This document shows, one piece after another, positions 43,462 to 52,600 of a stretch of DNA of 64,000 nucleotides. Location: positions 248,001 through 312,000 of the forward strand of contig JBDSLR010000017.1 in the NCBI GenBank assembly GCA_039916305.1, in the 5' to 3' direction. The DNA comes from JACMLD01 sp039916305 (GTDB lineage: Bacteria > Bacteroidota > Bacteroidia > Chitinophagales > Chitinophagaceae). Under the pieces are notes generated by a model, which did no database searches, had not been told where the DNA came from, and saw only the letters and a program-made list of their open reading frames with translations. Made by a program: the position numbers and the translations under genes. Position 1 is the first letter of the stretch. Each line of letters begins with the position of its first letter.

Positions 43462-45078
43462 ATGCCCATCCGAATGACAGACGACCCGCAGGAAGAACAA
43501 TCTTCTTATGACAATAATGATGGCGGGGGGCGGGGCGGTGGGGGATTCTCCGGTGGTGGCGGCTTACTGAATCTTCTTCCCTTACTCTTTGGTTTGTTCC
43601 GAAGTAAAATGGGTATTTTATTATTGGTAGTGGGTGGTATTGCTTATTTTATGTTTGGCCGTGGTGGCTGTAATATGGGCAGCGGCGTGCTGGATACAGT
43701 AGGGCAACTGGCAACCGGTGGTACCTTAGATCCAAGAGAGTTTGCTAAAGCCAGTATTTATGAACCATTAACGGAGGATAATACAAAAAACCCTTTGCCT
43801 GAAAGTGCTAACCTGCAAAAATTTGCCCCTTCGGTTGGTAACCAGGGAAAGCAGGGGAGCTGCGTTGCCTGGAGCAGCGCTTATGCAGCAAGATCAATCC
43901 TGGAATCGGCCCGCACCGGGCAGCCAGGTAATAACGTAAAATTCAGTCCCTCTTTTTTATATAACCAGATTGGCATGGATGGTTGCCAGGGTTCTTACAT
44001 AGAAAGAGGGATGGAATATATGACCAAACAGGGCTCTATCCCGTACAATGCGTTTCCTTATACAGACGAAGATTGCAGTACCCAGCCCGGCCAGCAGCTG
44101 GTACAGGAGGCATCCCAATATAAAATGCGCGGGTTTAACAGGCTGAGCCTGGGCGACCGGACAGATGTAATTGATCTGAATGCCATTAAACAAAATCTTT
44201 CGCAGGGTGCACCGGTGGCCATTGGTATGATGGTAGGACAAAGTTTTATGCAGAACATGATGGGTAAAGATCTCTGGCAGCCGGAAGGAGGTGATAAAAG
44301 CATGCAGGGTTTTGGCGGGCATGCCATGTGTGTAGTAGGGTATGACGATAAAAAATATGGCGGATCTTTTCTAATTATGAATAGCTGGGGTCCGGAATGG
44401 GGCACTAATGGTTTTGCATGGATCCAGTATCCGGTTTTTAAATATTATGTACGCGAAGCATATGGACTGGAACCCATGCAAAGAGTTGGGGCGGCGGCTA
44501 ACCAGGCTTTTGAATGCGAAGTGGGACTGGTACAGGTAGATTATGACGCCGCTCAGAAAAAAACAGTAGCCCGTGGATATATACCGTTGCGGACAAACGG
44601 CGATAACAAGTTCATCACGGTAACACCCGTGCGAAAAGGTAGTAAGTTTAAGATGGAAGTAAAAAACAGTACAGAATGCTATGTGTACGTTTTTGGTAAG
44701 GAAACTGATGGTACCAGCTACACCCTGTTTCCTTACCCCAACAAGGAAGATCCCACTAAAACAAAATATGCTCCTTTCTGCGGTATTGCCGGGTACCGGC
44801 TGTTTCCAAAAGATAAAAGCCTTACACCAGATAGCATTGGCACCCGGGATATGATGGCGGTGGTAGTATGTAAGAAACCGCTCGACTGGTACCGGCTAAA
44901 CCAGCAATTGAGCCAGAGCCCGGGGCAGGATTACGCAGCCAGGTTGAATGCTGCATTGAGCAGCCAGCTTATCAAAGGCGTTCGCTACCAAAGCAGCGGA
45001 AAGGGAAACATGGGCTTTACTACAAGCGGCACCGATAATAACCTGGTGGCATGCATTGTAGAAATTGACAAGAACTAA
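43462..45078 (+). CDS. Membrane-anchored papain-like (C1A) protease with C-terminal DUF4384-like domain
   Basis: 538 residues. Residues 15-35 are Gly-rich, and 36-66 contain a membrane segment (LLNLLPLLFGLF...GILLLVVGGIAYFMF). The papain-like catalytic domain (about 115-330) has Cys134 in GKQGSCVAWSSA, His287 in GFGGHAMCVVGYDD and Asn307 in LIMNSWGPEWG, all the expected catalytic residues. The C-terminal domain (about 350-500: ECYVYVFGKETDGTSYTLFPYP...) resembles DUF4384. No pro-peptide is evident. Substrate unknown. It is co-directional with the DUF4442 gene 34 bases later. The Gly-rich lead-plus-helix resembles that of YpfJ-type zinc peptidases, with the catalytic part exchanged. Confidence 0.9.
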   Translation: MPIRMTDDPQEEQSSYDNNDGGGRGGGGFSGGGGLLNLLPLLFGLFRSKMGILLLVVGGIAYFMFGRGGCNMGSGVLDTVGQLATGGTLDPREFAKASIYEPLTEDNTKNPLPESANLQKFAPSVGNQGKQGSCVAWSSAYAARSILESARTGQPGNNVKFSPSFLYNQIGMDGCQGSYIERGMEYMTKQGSIPYNAFPYTDEDCSTQPGQQLVQEASQYKMRGFNRLSLGDRTDVIDLNAIKQNLSQGAPVAIGMMVGQSFMQNMMGKDLWQPEGGDKSMQGFGGHAMCVVGYDDKKYGGSFLIMNSWGPEWGTNGFAWIQYPVFKYYVREAYGLEPMQRVGAAANQAFECEVGLVQVDYDAAQKKTVARGYIPLRTNGDNKFITVTPVRKGSKFKMEVKNSTECYVYVFGKETDGTSYTLFPYPNKEDPTKTKYAPFCGIAGYRLFPKDKSLTPDSIGTRDMMAVVVCKKPLDWYRLNQQLSQSPGQDYAARLNAALSSQLIKGVRYQSSGKGNMGFTTSGTDNNLVACIVEIDKN

Positions 45079-45112
45079 ATATTCACCGGCCATTTATGAT
45101 CAACCGTATTAC

Positions 45113-45601
45113 ATGAGCAATGCAACACAAACTTTTATTAAACTGATGAAACATCCTGTTAAGTTCAGGATGTTTCTTTTTTTTAAACTACCGGCGGCTT
45201 TTTTCAGCGGGGTGCGCATAAAAGAAATAGATGAAAGCAGGGCCGTGGTTTCCATACCGTATAAATGGTTTTCGCAAAATCCTTTTCAATCCACCTATTT
45301 TGCCTGCCTGGCCATGGCGGCAGAAATGAGTACCGGCTCACTCGGCATGATGCATGTCCGCAACCGGATACCAGCCGTTTCAATGCTGGTAGTGAAACTG
45401 GAAGCAGTATATTTTAAAAAGGCAACGGGCATCACTTTGTTTACCTGCAGCGACGGCGACCAGTTAAAAGCAACCATCGAAAAGGCGATTGCAACAGGCG
45501 AAGGACAATCTTTTGCGGCAGCATCGCATGGCGTTAATGAACAGGGCGAAAAAATTGCAGACTTTTTTATTACCTGGTCGTTTAAAGCCAGGAGTAAATA
45601 G
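45113..45601 (+). CDS. DUF4442 family hotdog-fold protein
   Basis: 162 residues. The pattern of the DUF4442 hotdog family is visible: FLFFKLPAAFFSGVRIKEIDESRAVVSIPYKWFSQNPFQSTYFACLAMAAEMSTGSLGM. It has a hotdog-thioesterase architecture, so acyl-CoA hydrolysis is plausible but not proven, and no catalytic set can be pinned down. The frame is open back to 45065, overlapping the protease gene; ATG 45113 matches the family start. Confidence 0.88.
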   Translation: MSNATQTFIKLMKHPVKFRMFLFFKLPAAFFSGVRIKEIDESRAVVSIPYKWFSQNPFQSTYFACLAMAAEMSTGSLGMMHVRNRIPAVSMLVVKLEAVYFKKATGITLFTCSDGDQLKATIEKAIATGEGQSFAAASHGVNEQGEKIADFFITWSFKARSK

Positions 45602-45707
45602 CGAAGGATGATTTCGTAATTGCATTTGGCGGAATAATGGCAGTAATCATCTGGCCAGTGTAGTTCAATAAAAATCACAACATTTCAAAATCACCAAATA
45701 CAAGCAT

Positions 45708-47111
45708 ATGAAGATTGCTTTCCACGGCGCCGCCCGCACAGTAACCGGTTCAAAACATTTACTTACCCTCAGCAATGGAAAAAAATACCTGCTCGACTGC
45801 GGTATGTTCCAGGGTATGGGTGCAGATACAGATGGCCTTAACCGCAATTGGGGCTTTAATCCCCAGGAAGTTGATGTGCTGATTTTATCACACGCTCATA
45901 TAGATCACAGCGGGTTAATACCAAAATTGGTAAAAGATGGCTTTGCTGGCAATATTTTTTGCACCCCGGCAACAAAAGAGCTGACACAAATTTTACTGAT
46001 GGACTCTGCCGAAATCCAGGAAGGTGATGCAAAGTTTTCCAATAAAAGAAGGGCTGCCAACAACCTGCCATATGTGGGTCCTCTATACAATATAGAAGAT
46101 GCAAAGAAATGTTTTGATCATTTTAAGACAGTTGAGTATGGCGACTGGCATACAATTGATGAGCATGTAACACTGCAGTATACAGACGCAGGCCATATCA
46201 TTGGCAGCGCGGCTGTACACCTGAAAATTACGGAGAACGGTAAAACGGGCAGGCTTAGTTTCAGTGGTGATGTGGGCCGGTACCGCGATCTGATACTTCG
46301 GTCACCGGACGTGTTTTCGCAGGCGGATTATATTCTTATTGAATCTACCTATGGCAACAGCCTGCACGACGATGTGTTTACCACGCCGGACCAGGTGTTA
46401 CAGTGGATTGAAAAAGCCTGTCTGCAGAAAAAGGGCAAGTTAATTATGCCGGCATTTAGTGTAGGCCGTACACAGGAATTATTGTTTTCGCTAAATCAGC
46501 TGGAACTGGAAAACAGGCTCCCGCCTGTATCATATTTTATAGATAGCCCCCTGAGTATTGAAGCTACCCAGGTAATGAAAAACTATCCGCATTATTTCAA
46601 TAAAAACATCCAGAAAATAATGGAATCCGATAATGATCCATTCGGGTTTAGGGGACTGCGGTATATAAAAACGGTAGATGAATCCAAATCACTTAACTAT
46701 TTTACCGAGCCCTGTGTCATTATTTCTGCCAGTGGTATGGCCGATGCGGGAAGGGTGAAGCATCATATCAGCAACAGTATTGAAAATAGTCGCAATACTA
46801 TTTTAATGACAGGGTATTGCGAGCCAAGATCACTGGGTGGAAGGCTGGTAGCCGGGGCTAAAGAAGTAAGTATTTATGGCATCAGGCACGAGGTGCATGC
46901 AGAGATTGGATCTATCCGCAGTATGAGTGCCCATGGCGACTATGAAGATCTCAGCCAGTTCCTGGCCTGCCAGGATGCAAAGGCTGTAAAGAAACTTTTT
47001 TTAGTGCACGGAGAGTATGATGTACAGCAGGCATTCAGGGAAAGGCTGCTTAAAAAAGGATTTACAGATATAGAAATTCCCGCCCAGCATTATGAGATTG
47101 GGCTAACATAA
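45708..47111 (+). CDS. Beta-CASP metallo-beta-lactamase fold RNase-like protein
   Basis: 467 residues. The metal motif is SHAHIDHSG (His62, His64, Asp66, His67), followed by DAGHIIGSAA and SFSGDVGRYRD. The beta-CASP insert spans about 200-400, with IESTYG, then GYCEPRSLGGRL and a final SAHGDYEDL and LVHGEYDVQQAF. This is the Ysh1/CPSF73-like archaeal/bacterial 'RNA specificity' type; it probably degrades or processes RNA in the cytoplasm. Stands alone; downstream lies a long inverted repeat (47133-47213). Confidence 0.93.
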   Translation: MKIAFHGAARTVTGSKHLLTLSNGKKYLLDCGMFQGMGADTDGLNRNWGFNPQEVDVLILSHAHIDHSGLIPKLVKDGFAGNIFCTPATKELTQILLMDSAEIQEGDAKFSNKRRAANNLPYVGPLYNIEDAKKCFDHFKTVEYGDWHTIDEHVTLQYTDAGHIIGSAAVHLKITENGKTGRLSFSGDVGRYRDLILRSPDVFSQADYILIESTYGNSLHDDVFTTPDQVLQWIEKACLQKKGKLIMPAFSVGRTQELLFSLNQLELENRLPPVSYFIDSPLSIEATQVMKNYPHYFNKNIQKIMESDNDPFGFRGLRYIKTVDESKSLNYFTEPCVIISASGMADAGRVKHHISNSIENSRNTILMTGYCEPRSLGGRLVAGAKEVSIYGIRHEVHAEIGSIRSMSAHGDYEDLSQFLACQDAKAVKKLFLVHGEYDVQQAFRERLLKKGFTDIEIPAQHYEIGLT

Positions 47112-47116
47112 ATGAT

Positions 47117-47213
47117 TGATGCTGATGTGTGATGTCTGATTTTTTGATGTCTGATGTGCGTTTAATTGGTGGTTTTCAACGCCATCGTACATCAGATATC
47201 AAAAAATCAGACA
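47117..47213. repeat. Long imperfect inverted repeat with internal TGATGTN heptads
   Basis: Arms of 28 bases at 47133-47160 and 47186-47213 match after reverse complement at 26 positions (differences G/A twice), separated by 25 bases. The left flank and arm (47117-47160) are built from TGATGTG/TGATGTC-type units (TGATGCTGATGTGTGATGTC..., then TGATGTCTGATGTG). It lies between the beta-CASP gene and the DUF4136 gene. Confidence 0.85.
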
Positions 47214-47345
47214 TTATGAAATTAGGCATCGTACATACTCTTCACATTTCGTTCACTAAACTTTCACAGTTTATTAGTAAGCCATTGGCTGTATTTGCCG
47301 TTTATATGCTGAGTAAATCATTGTTCATTTAATAAAATTCAGCAT

Positions 47346-47927
47346 ATGAAAAAGATGGGTGTATACATGCTGGGGTTGTTGGCAATAACCGGTCTTCTGA
47401 TAACCGGTTGCAGCACCCCCGTGCACGTAGAAAAGGATCAGCAAACGGATTTCAGCAGGTATAAAACCTTTGCCTGGATAAATGAAAACAGCGGTAAAAA
47501 AAGCAAGGCAAATGACCTGGAAGATAAAAATGTACATGACGCCGTTAGCAGGGAGCTGCGAAAATCCAGCTGGCGGGAAGTAAGCGCCAACCCTGATGTG
47601 CTTATCAGCTATGATGTGCTGATTGAACGCACTACTAAAAGGCAGAGCGACCCGGTCTATTCCAGGGCCACTTCAAGATTGTATTTTAACCCCTACACGA
47701 GGCGTTATGGCACTATCTATTATCCATCTCAGTTCTGGGGTTATGAAGATTACAATGTGCCTGTGCGGGAAGGTACCCTCACCATCACCGTTACAGATGC
47801 CAGCTCTGATAAAACCATCTGGCAGGGCTGGACAACAGACGAGGTAGACAGCCGGCGCCTGACAAGTAAAGAGTTGGCCAACAGCGTTAAGTCGATTTTC
47901 CGCAAGTTTGATGTAGCTAAAAAATAA
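47346..47927 (+). CDS. DUF4136 family lipoprotein
   Basis: 193 residues. A signal ending LLITGCS has a lipobox with Cys22, so it should be lipid-modified. The DUF4136 pattern is visible: QTDFSRYKTFAWI, VHDAVSRELRKSSWREVSANPDVLISYDVLIERTT, and EGTLTITVTDASSDKTIWQGWTTDEV. Function unknown; such lipoproteins are numerous in Bacteroidota and probably sit in the outer membrane. It ends at a strong hairpin shared with the opposite-strand kinase. Confidence 0.92.
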   Translation: MKKMGVYMLGLLAITGLLITGCSTPVHVEKDQQTDFSRYKTFAWINENSGKKSKANDLEDKNVHDAVSRELRKSSWREVSANPDVLISYDVLIERTTKRQSDPVYSRATSRLYFNPYTRRYGTIYYPSQFWGYEDYNVPVREGTLTITVTDASSDKTIWQGWTTDEVDSRRLTSKELANSVKSIFRKFDVAKK

Positions 47928-47948
47928 TACACGGACGGTTCTTTACAC

Positions 47949-47979
47949 ACAAAAGCCACTTGATAAAAGTGGCTTTTGT
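47949..47979. terminator. Bidirectional hairpin terminator
   Basis: ACAAAAGCCACTT (47949-47961) pairs perfectly with AAGTGGCTTTTGT (47967-47979) around a GATAA loop. It is flanked by A-rich and T-rich ends and sits between convergent genes (DUF4136 and the REC-PAS-kinase). Confidence 0.85.
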
Positions 47980-48051
47980 AATGTCTTTGATGCAAGGATT
48001 ACACCAGGTGCAGGTTATCGCCTTCCAGGAAGCACCGGCTAAATCACGTTT

Positions 48052-49497
48052 TTATTTCTTGAAAATAACATGAAAAGTAGTACCGGCTCCCCGGGCAGAT
48101 TTAACCTGCACCAGCGCCTTATGGGATTCAAATATGCTGAGTGCAGACGAAAGGCCCAATCCCATACCGGCAGACTTGGAAGTAAAATAGGGTTCAAAAA
48201 GGCGTGACAGGTTCTCTTCGTCAATTCCGTGGCCATTGTCAGCAATAGATACAGTATAGTGTGCCCTGTCTTCCAACAGACTGATGGTCATTTTTGCATG
48301 TTCTGCGGGCGAAGCCTCAATACCATTGATAATGATATTAAGAAAAGCCATGCTCAGTTTTTCAGGGTCAGCCATTATAAACGCTGAAGGGGCCCGGTAG
48401 TCTTTTTCAATGCTGACTTTCTTTAAAAGCAACCGGTCTGTGGCGGTTGCAATGCTTTTTTCAAGAACGGACTCCAGTGTTGTTTCGGACAGCTCTGTAA
48501 CCGATGGCCGGGAAGCATACAGCAATTCCGTAATCAGGTTGTTGATACGGTTACTGTTGCGCGAAACAATATCCAGGTAGATTTTATCCTTTTCTTCAAT
48601 ATTCTCCAGCTGATCAATGGCAAGCAAAATATTGTTCAGTGGGTTACGCACTTCATGGGCAAGTATACGCACCAGTCTTTCCGTGGCTTTTAGCCGGGTA
48701 GTTTGCAGGTTAGCTTTTTCCGCATTTTTTAAGGCGGTGATATCGTGAATAATACCCTGGAAATAATAAGCGCCCAATGCATTTTTTTCAGCTGAAAGAG
48801 ACAAAACACAATTGATGACCTGGAAGTTTTTGGCCCGCAGCTCAATCTCCATATCATTAAGCTCGCCGGACTGTTCCAGCGTTTCCTTTATCAGCTTACC
48901 ATCGCTCTCATAGAGCAGTAGATCCGGCAGGCGCATGGAGCTAAATTCCTCCCGTGAATAACCAAACAGGGCGGTACCTACCTGGTTCACTTCAAGGAAA
49001 GCAAGGGACTCGCCGGCGATGAAAATAAAATCCTTCGTTTTCTCAAAAATGCCCCGGTATTTTTGCTCATTTTCTTTCAGCACATACAGGAATTCATGAC
49101 GGGCAACTGCATAGCGGATACAACGCTCCAGCTTTTCAGTCGTCAGCTCGGATTTTATAAGGTAATCGGCCGCGCCAGCCTGCATGGCCTGGCGGTCAAT
49201 ATCCTGGTTGCCTGCGCCTGTAAGCAATACAATTGGTTGCTCGCAATTATTACTAACTGATTCCTGTATCAGGTCAAGCCCTGTTTTTTGACCCAGTTTA
49301 AAATCAACAAAATAAATAGCATGTTTACCCCGGCAGATGGCGTCCAGTCCTTCCTGGTAATGCTCGCACCAGTCCAGGGTAAATGTGGTATTCCCTTTTA
49401 TCTGGTTGATGTACCGCCGGAGAATAATAAAATCTTCCTCATCATCGTCGATGATGAGAATAGAAATATTTTTCATGGCGCTGGCAGCTGTAGTCAT
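48052..49497 (-). CDS. Receiver-PAS-histidine kinase
   Basis: 481 residues: receiver at the N-terminus (ILIIDDDEED, acceptor Asp65 in YFVDFKLG, then VLLTGAGNQ and LIKSE), a PAS domain (about 145-255, KYRGIFEKTKDFIFIAGE...), HisKA with His281 (LVRILAHEVRNPL) and HATPase (NIIINGIEA, ADNGHGID, LFEPYFTSK, MGLGLS). No membrane segment. The receiver comes before the kinase, so the protein is probably controlled by an upstream phosphodonor. The core is close to the truncated kinase at the window start. ATG 49476 (MKNISILIIDDD) is an equally good start. Confidence 0.94.
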   Translation of the reverse strand: MTTAASAMKNISILIIDDDEEDFIILRRYINQIKGNTTFTLDWCEHYQEGLDAICRGKHAIYFVDFKLGQKTGLDLIQESVSNNCEQPIVLLTGAGNQDIDRQAMQAGAADYLIKSELTTEKLERCIRYAVARHEFLYVLKENEQKYRGIFEKTKDFIFIAGESLAFLEVNQVGTALFGYSREEFSSMRLPDLLLYESDGKLIKETLEQSGELNDMEIELRAKNFQVINCVLSLSAEKNALGAYYFQGIIHDITALKNAEKANLQTTRLKATERLVRILAHEVRNPLNNILLAIDQLENIEEKDKIYLDIVSRNSNRINNLITELLYASRPSVTELSETTLESVLEKSIATATDRLLLKKVSIEKDYRAPSAFIMADPEKLSMAFLNIIINGIEASPAEHAKMTISLLEDRAHYTVSIADNGHGIDEENLSRLFEPYFTSKSAGMGLGLSSALSIFESHKALVQVKSARGAGTTFHVIFKK

Positions 49498-49679
49498 GTT
49501 GTTTTCAAATAAATAAGTGGATTAGCGCTAAAGTAATGGCATCAAACTTAATACAATCTGGGAAAATAATAGTGATCCGTTGATATTTGTTTTTCGTGCC
49601 CGAAAATCGCTTATTTTTAATTGCATTTCCAGTAAGTTATAGCATATTGTTATTGATTGTCCAATAAAACAATTTTCCA

Positions 49680-52600
49680 ATGTCTGACATCCGTAATAAA
49701 AAGGGAACCACGCAAAAACTGGTCTCTAAAAAGGCAACAGCTGTTGCCGTTCCCAAACGAAGCAAGCCGCACCAAAACGGCGCATCTGTCAATATTAATC
49801 CTTATAGCAAACGGGACGGAACAGATACCGTTGACAACCGTTATCTGCTGCAGATACTCACTGAAGTAAAGAATGGTAATTTTGGCGTCCGCATGCCCAT
49901 CGACCATACCGGGTTGGAAGGCAAAATCTGCGATACGCTGAATGATATCATAGAATTAAACCAGCAGATGATGCTGGAGTTTACCCGCGCCGGCAATACC
50001 ATTGGCAAACAGGGAAAACTTACCCAGCGTATTGAAGTGCCCGGGCTGAAAGGTGCCTGGAGTACCGGTATTGATTCTCTCAATGGCCTGGTTTCGGACC
50101 TTGTGCACCCAACTATCCAGATTGCGCATGTAATCAGCTCCGTTGCCAAAGGCAACCTCTCAGAAGAAATGCCCCTTGAAATAGGAGGACATAACCTGCA
50201 GGGGGAATTTGCCAGGATTGCGAAAGAAGTAAACGACATGGTAAAACAGCTTAACCTGTTTTCGATGGAGGTAACACGTGTGGCCCGTGAAGTAGGATCG
50301 GAAGGTAAGCTTGGTGGCCAGGCAAAAGTAAAAGGCGTAGGCGGTGTTTGGAAAGATCTGACAGATTCTGTGAACCAGATGGGTAGTAACCTGACCGCCC
50401 AGGTGCGCAATATTGCTGAAGTAACCACGGCGGTGGCCAAAGGAGATCTTTCCAAAAAAATTACGGTGGATGTAAAAGGAGAAATCCTTGAACTTAAAAA
50501 TACCATCAATACCATGGTGGATCAGTTGAACTCATTTTCTTCTGAAGTTACCCGTGTGGCACTGGAAGTAGGTACAGAAGGAAAACTGGGCGGCCAGGCG
50601 CAGGTAAAAGGAGTTGCAGGTACCTGGAAGGATTTGACGGACTCAGTGAACCAGATGGCCAGTAACCTTACCGGCCAGGTGCGCAATATTGCTGAAGTTA
50701 CCACCGCGTTTGCCAAGGGTGACCTATCCCGGCAGATAACCGTGGATGTGAAAGGAGAAATTCTTGAATTGAAAAATACCATCAACACCATGGTGGATCA
50801 GCTCAATTCATTTTCCGGAGAGGTTACCCGCGTGGCACGCGAGGTGGGCTCGGAAGGAAAGCTGGGCGGGCAGGCCAAAGTAAAAGGTGTGGGTGGCGTG
50901 TGGAAAGATTTAACGGACTCAGTGAACCAGATGGCCAGCAACCTGACCGGCCAGGTGCGCAATATCGCAGAAGTTACTACGGCTGTGGCCAAAGGCGATT
51001 TATCGCGCAAGATTACCGTGGACGTAAAAGGGGAAATTCTGGAATTAAAAAATACCATCAACACCATGGTGGATCAGTTGAACTCATTTTCTTCTGAAGT
51101 TACCCGTGTGGCACTGGAAGTAGGAACCGAAGGAAAACTGGGCGGCCAGGCACAGGTAAAGGGAGTTGCCGGTACCTGGAAGGATTTAACAGATAGTGTA
51201 AACGGTATGGCGAGCAGTCTTACCGGGCAGGTGCGCAATATTGCTGAGGTAACCACCGCGGTGGCCAAAGGAGATTTGTCGAGAAAGATTACCGTGGATG
51301 TAAAAGGCGAGATCCTGGAATTAAAAAATACCATCAATACCATGGTGGATCAGCTGAACTCATTTGGTTCAGAAGTAACCCGCGTGGCGCGTGAAGTAGG
51401 CTCGGAAGGAAGACTGGGCGGACAGGCAGACGTACCGGGTGTGGGTGGCACCTGGAAAGATTTAACGGACTCCGTTAATATCATGGCAGGTAATCTTACC
51501 AGCCAGGTAAGAAATATTGCAGAGGTAACAACTGCCGTGGCAACCGGTGACCTTTCACGTAAAATTGATGTGGATGTAAAAGGAGAAATCCTGGAATTAA
51601 AAAACACTATCAATACCATGGTGGACCAGCTGCGTGGTTTTGCTTCGGAGGTAACCCGTGTTGCCCGGGAAGTAGGATCAGAAGGCAAGCTGGGTGGACA
51701 GGCAACGGTGGCCGGTGTGGGTGGTGTTTGGAAAGATCTTACGGATTCAGTTAATGGAATGGCCAGTAACCTTACCGGCCAGGTGCGCAATATTGCAGAG
51801 GTTACCACCGCCGTAGCGAAGGGGGATTTATCCAGAAAAATTACCGTGGATGTAAAAGGAGAAATCCTGGAACTGAAGAACACCATCAATACCATGGTGG
51901 ATCAGCTTAATGCGTTTGGTTCAGAGGTAACCCGTGTGGCACGTGAAGTGGGATCCGAAGGAAAACTTGGTGGGCAGGCCGATGTACCAGGTGTAGCCGG
52001 TACCTGGAAAGATTTGACAGACAGTGTAAATAAAATGGCCAGTAACCTGACTTCCCAGGTGCGTAATATTGCGGAAGTAACCACGGCGGTGGCCAACGGT
52101 GACCTTTCACGCAAAATTGGTGTGGATGTAAAAGGGGAAATCCTGGAGTTAAAAAATACCATCAATACCATGGTGGATCAGCTGCGCGGTTTTGCCTCAG
52201 AGGTAACCCGTGTGGCACGTGAGGTTGGTACAGAAGGAAAACTGGGTGGACAGGCCAATGTGCCCGGCGTGGCTGGTACCTGGAAAGATTTGACCGATTC
52301 GGTAAACCAGATGGCCGGTAACCTGACAGCCCAGGTGCGTAATATCGCAGAGGTGGCCATTGCGGTAGCGAACGGTGATATGTCCAAAAAAATTACCGTG
52401 GATGTACGCGGAGAAATATTACAACTGAAAGAGACGCTTAATACCATGGTGGATCAGCTCCGGGCCTTTGCATCGGAAGTAACCCGTGTGGCCCGTGAAG
52501 TAGGTACCGATGGAAAGCTGGGTGGCCAGGCCTTCGTGCCCGGAGTGGCCGGTACCTGGAAAGATTTAACGGATTCTGTAAACCAGATGACGGGTAACCT

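Noticed and set aside
50522..52447. Series of roughly 89-codon reading frames on the minus strand at 276-base spacing
   Set aside because: They are antisense shadows of the HAMP repeats; the repeated sequence copies the same open antisense frame, with no family features.
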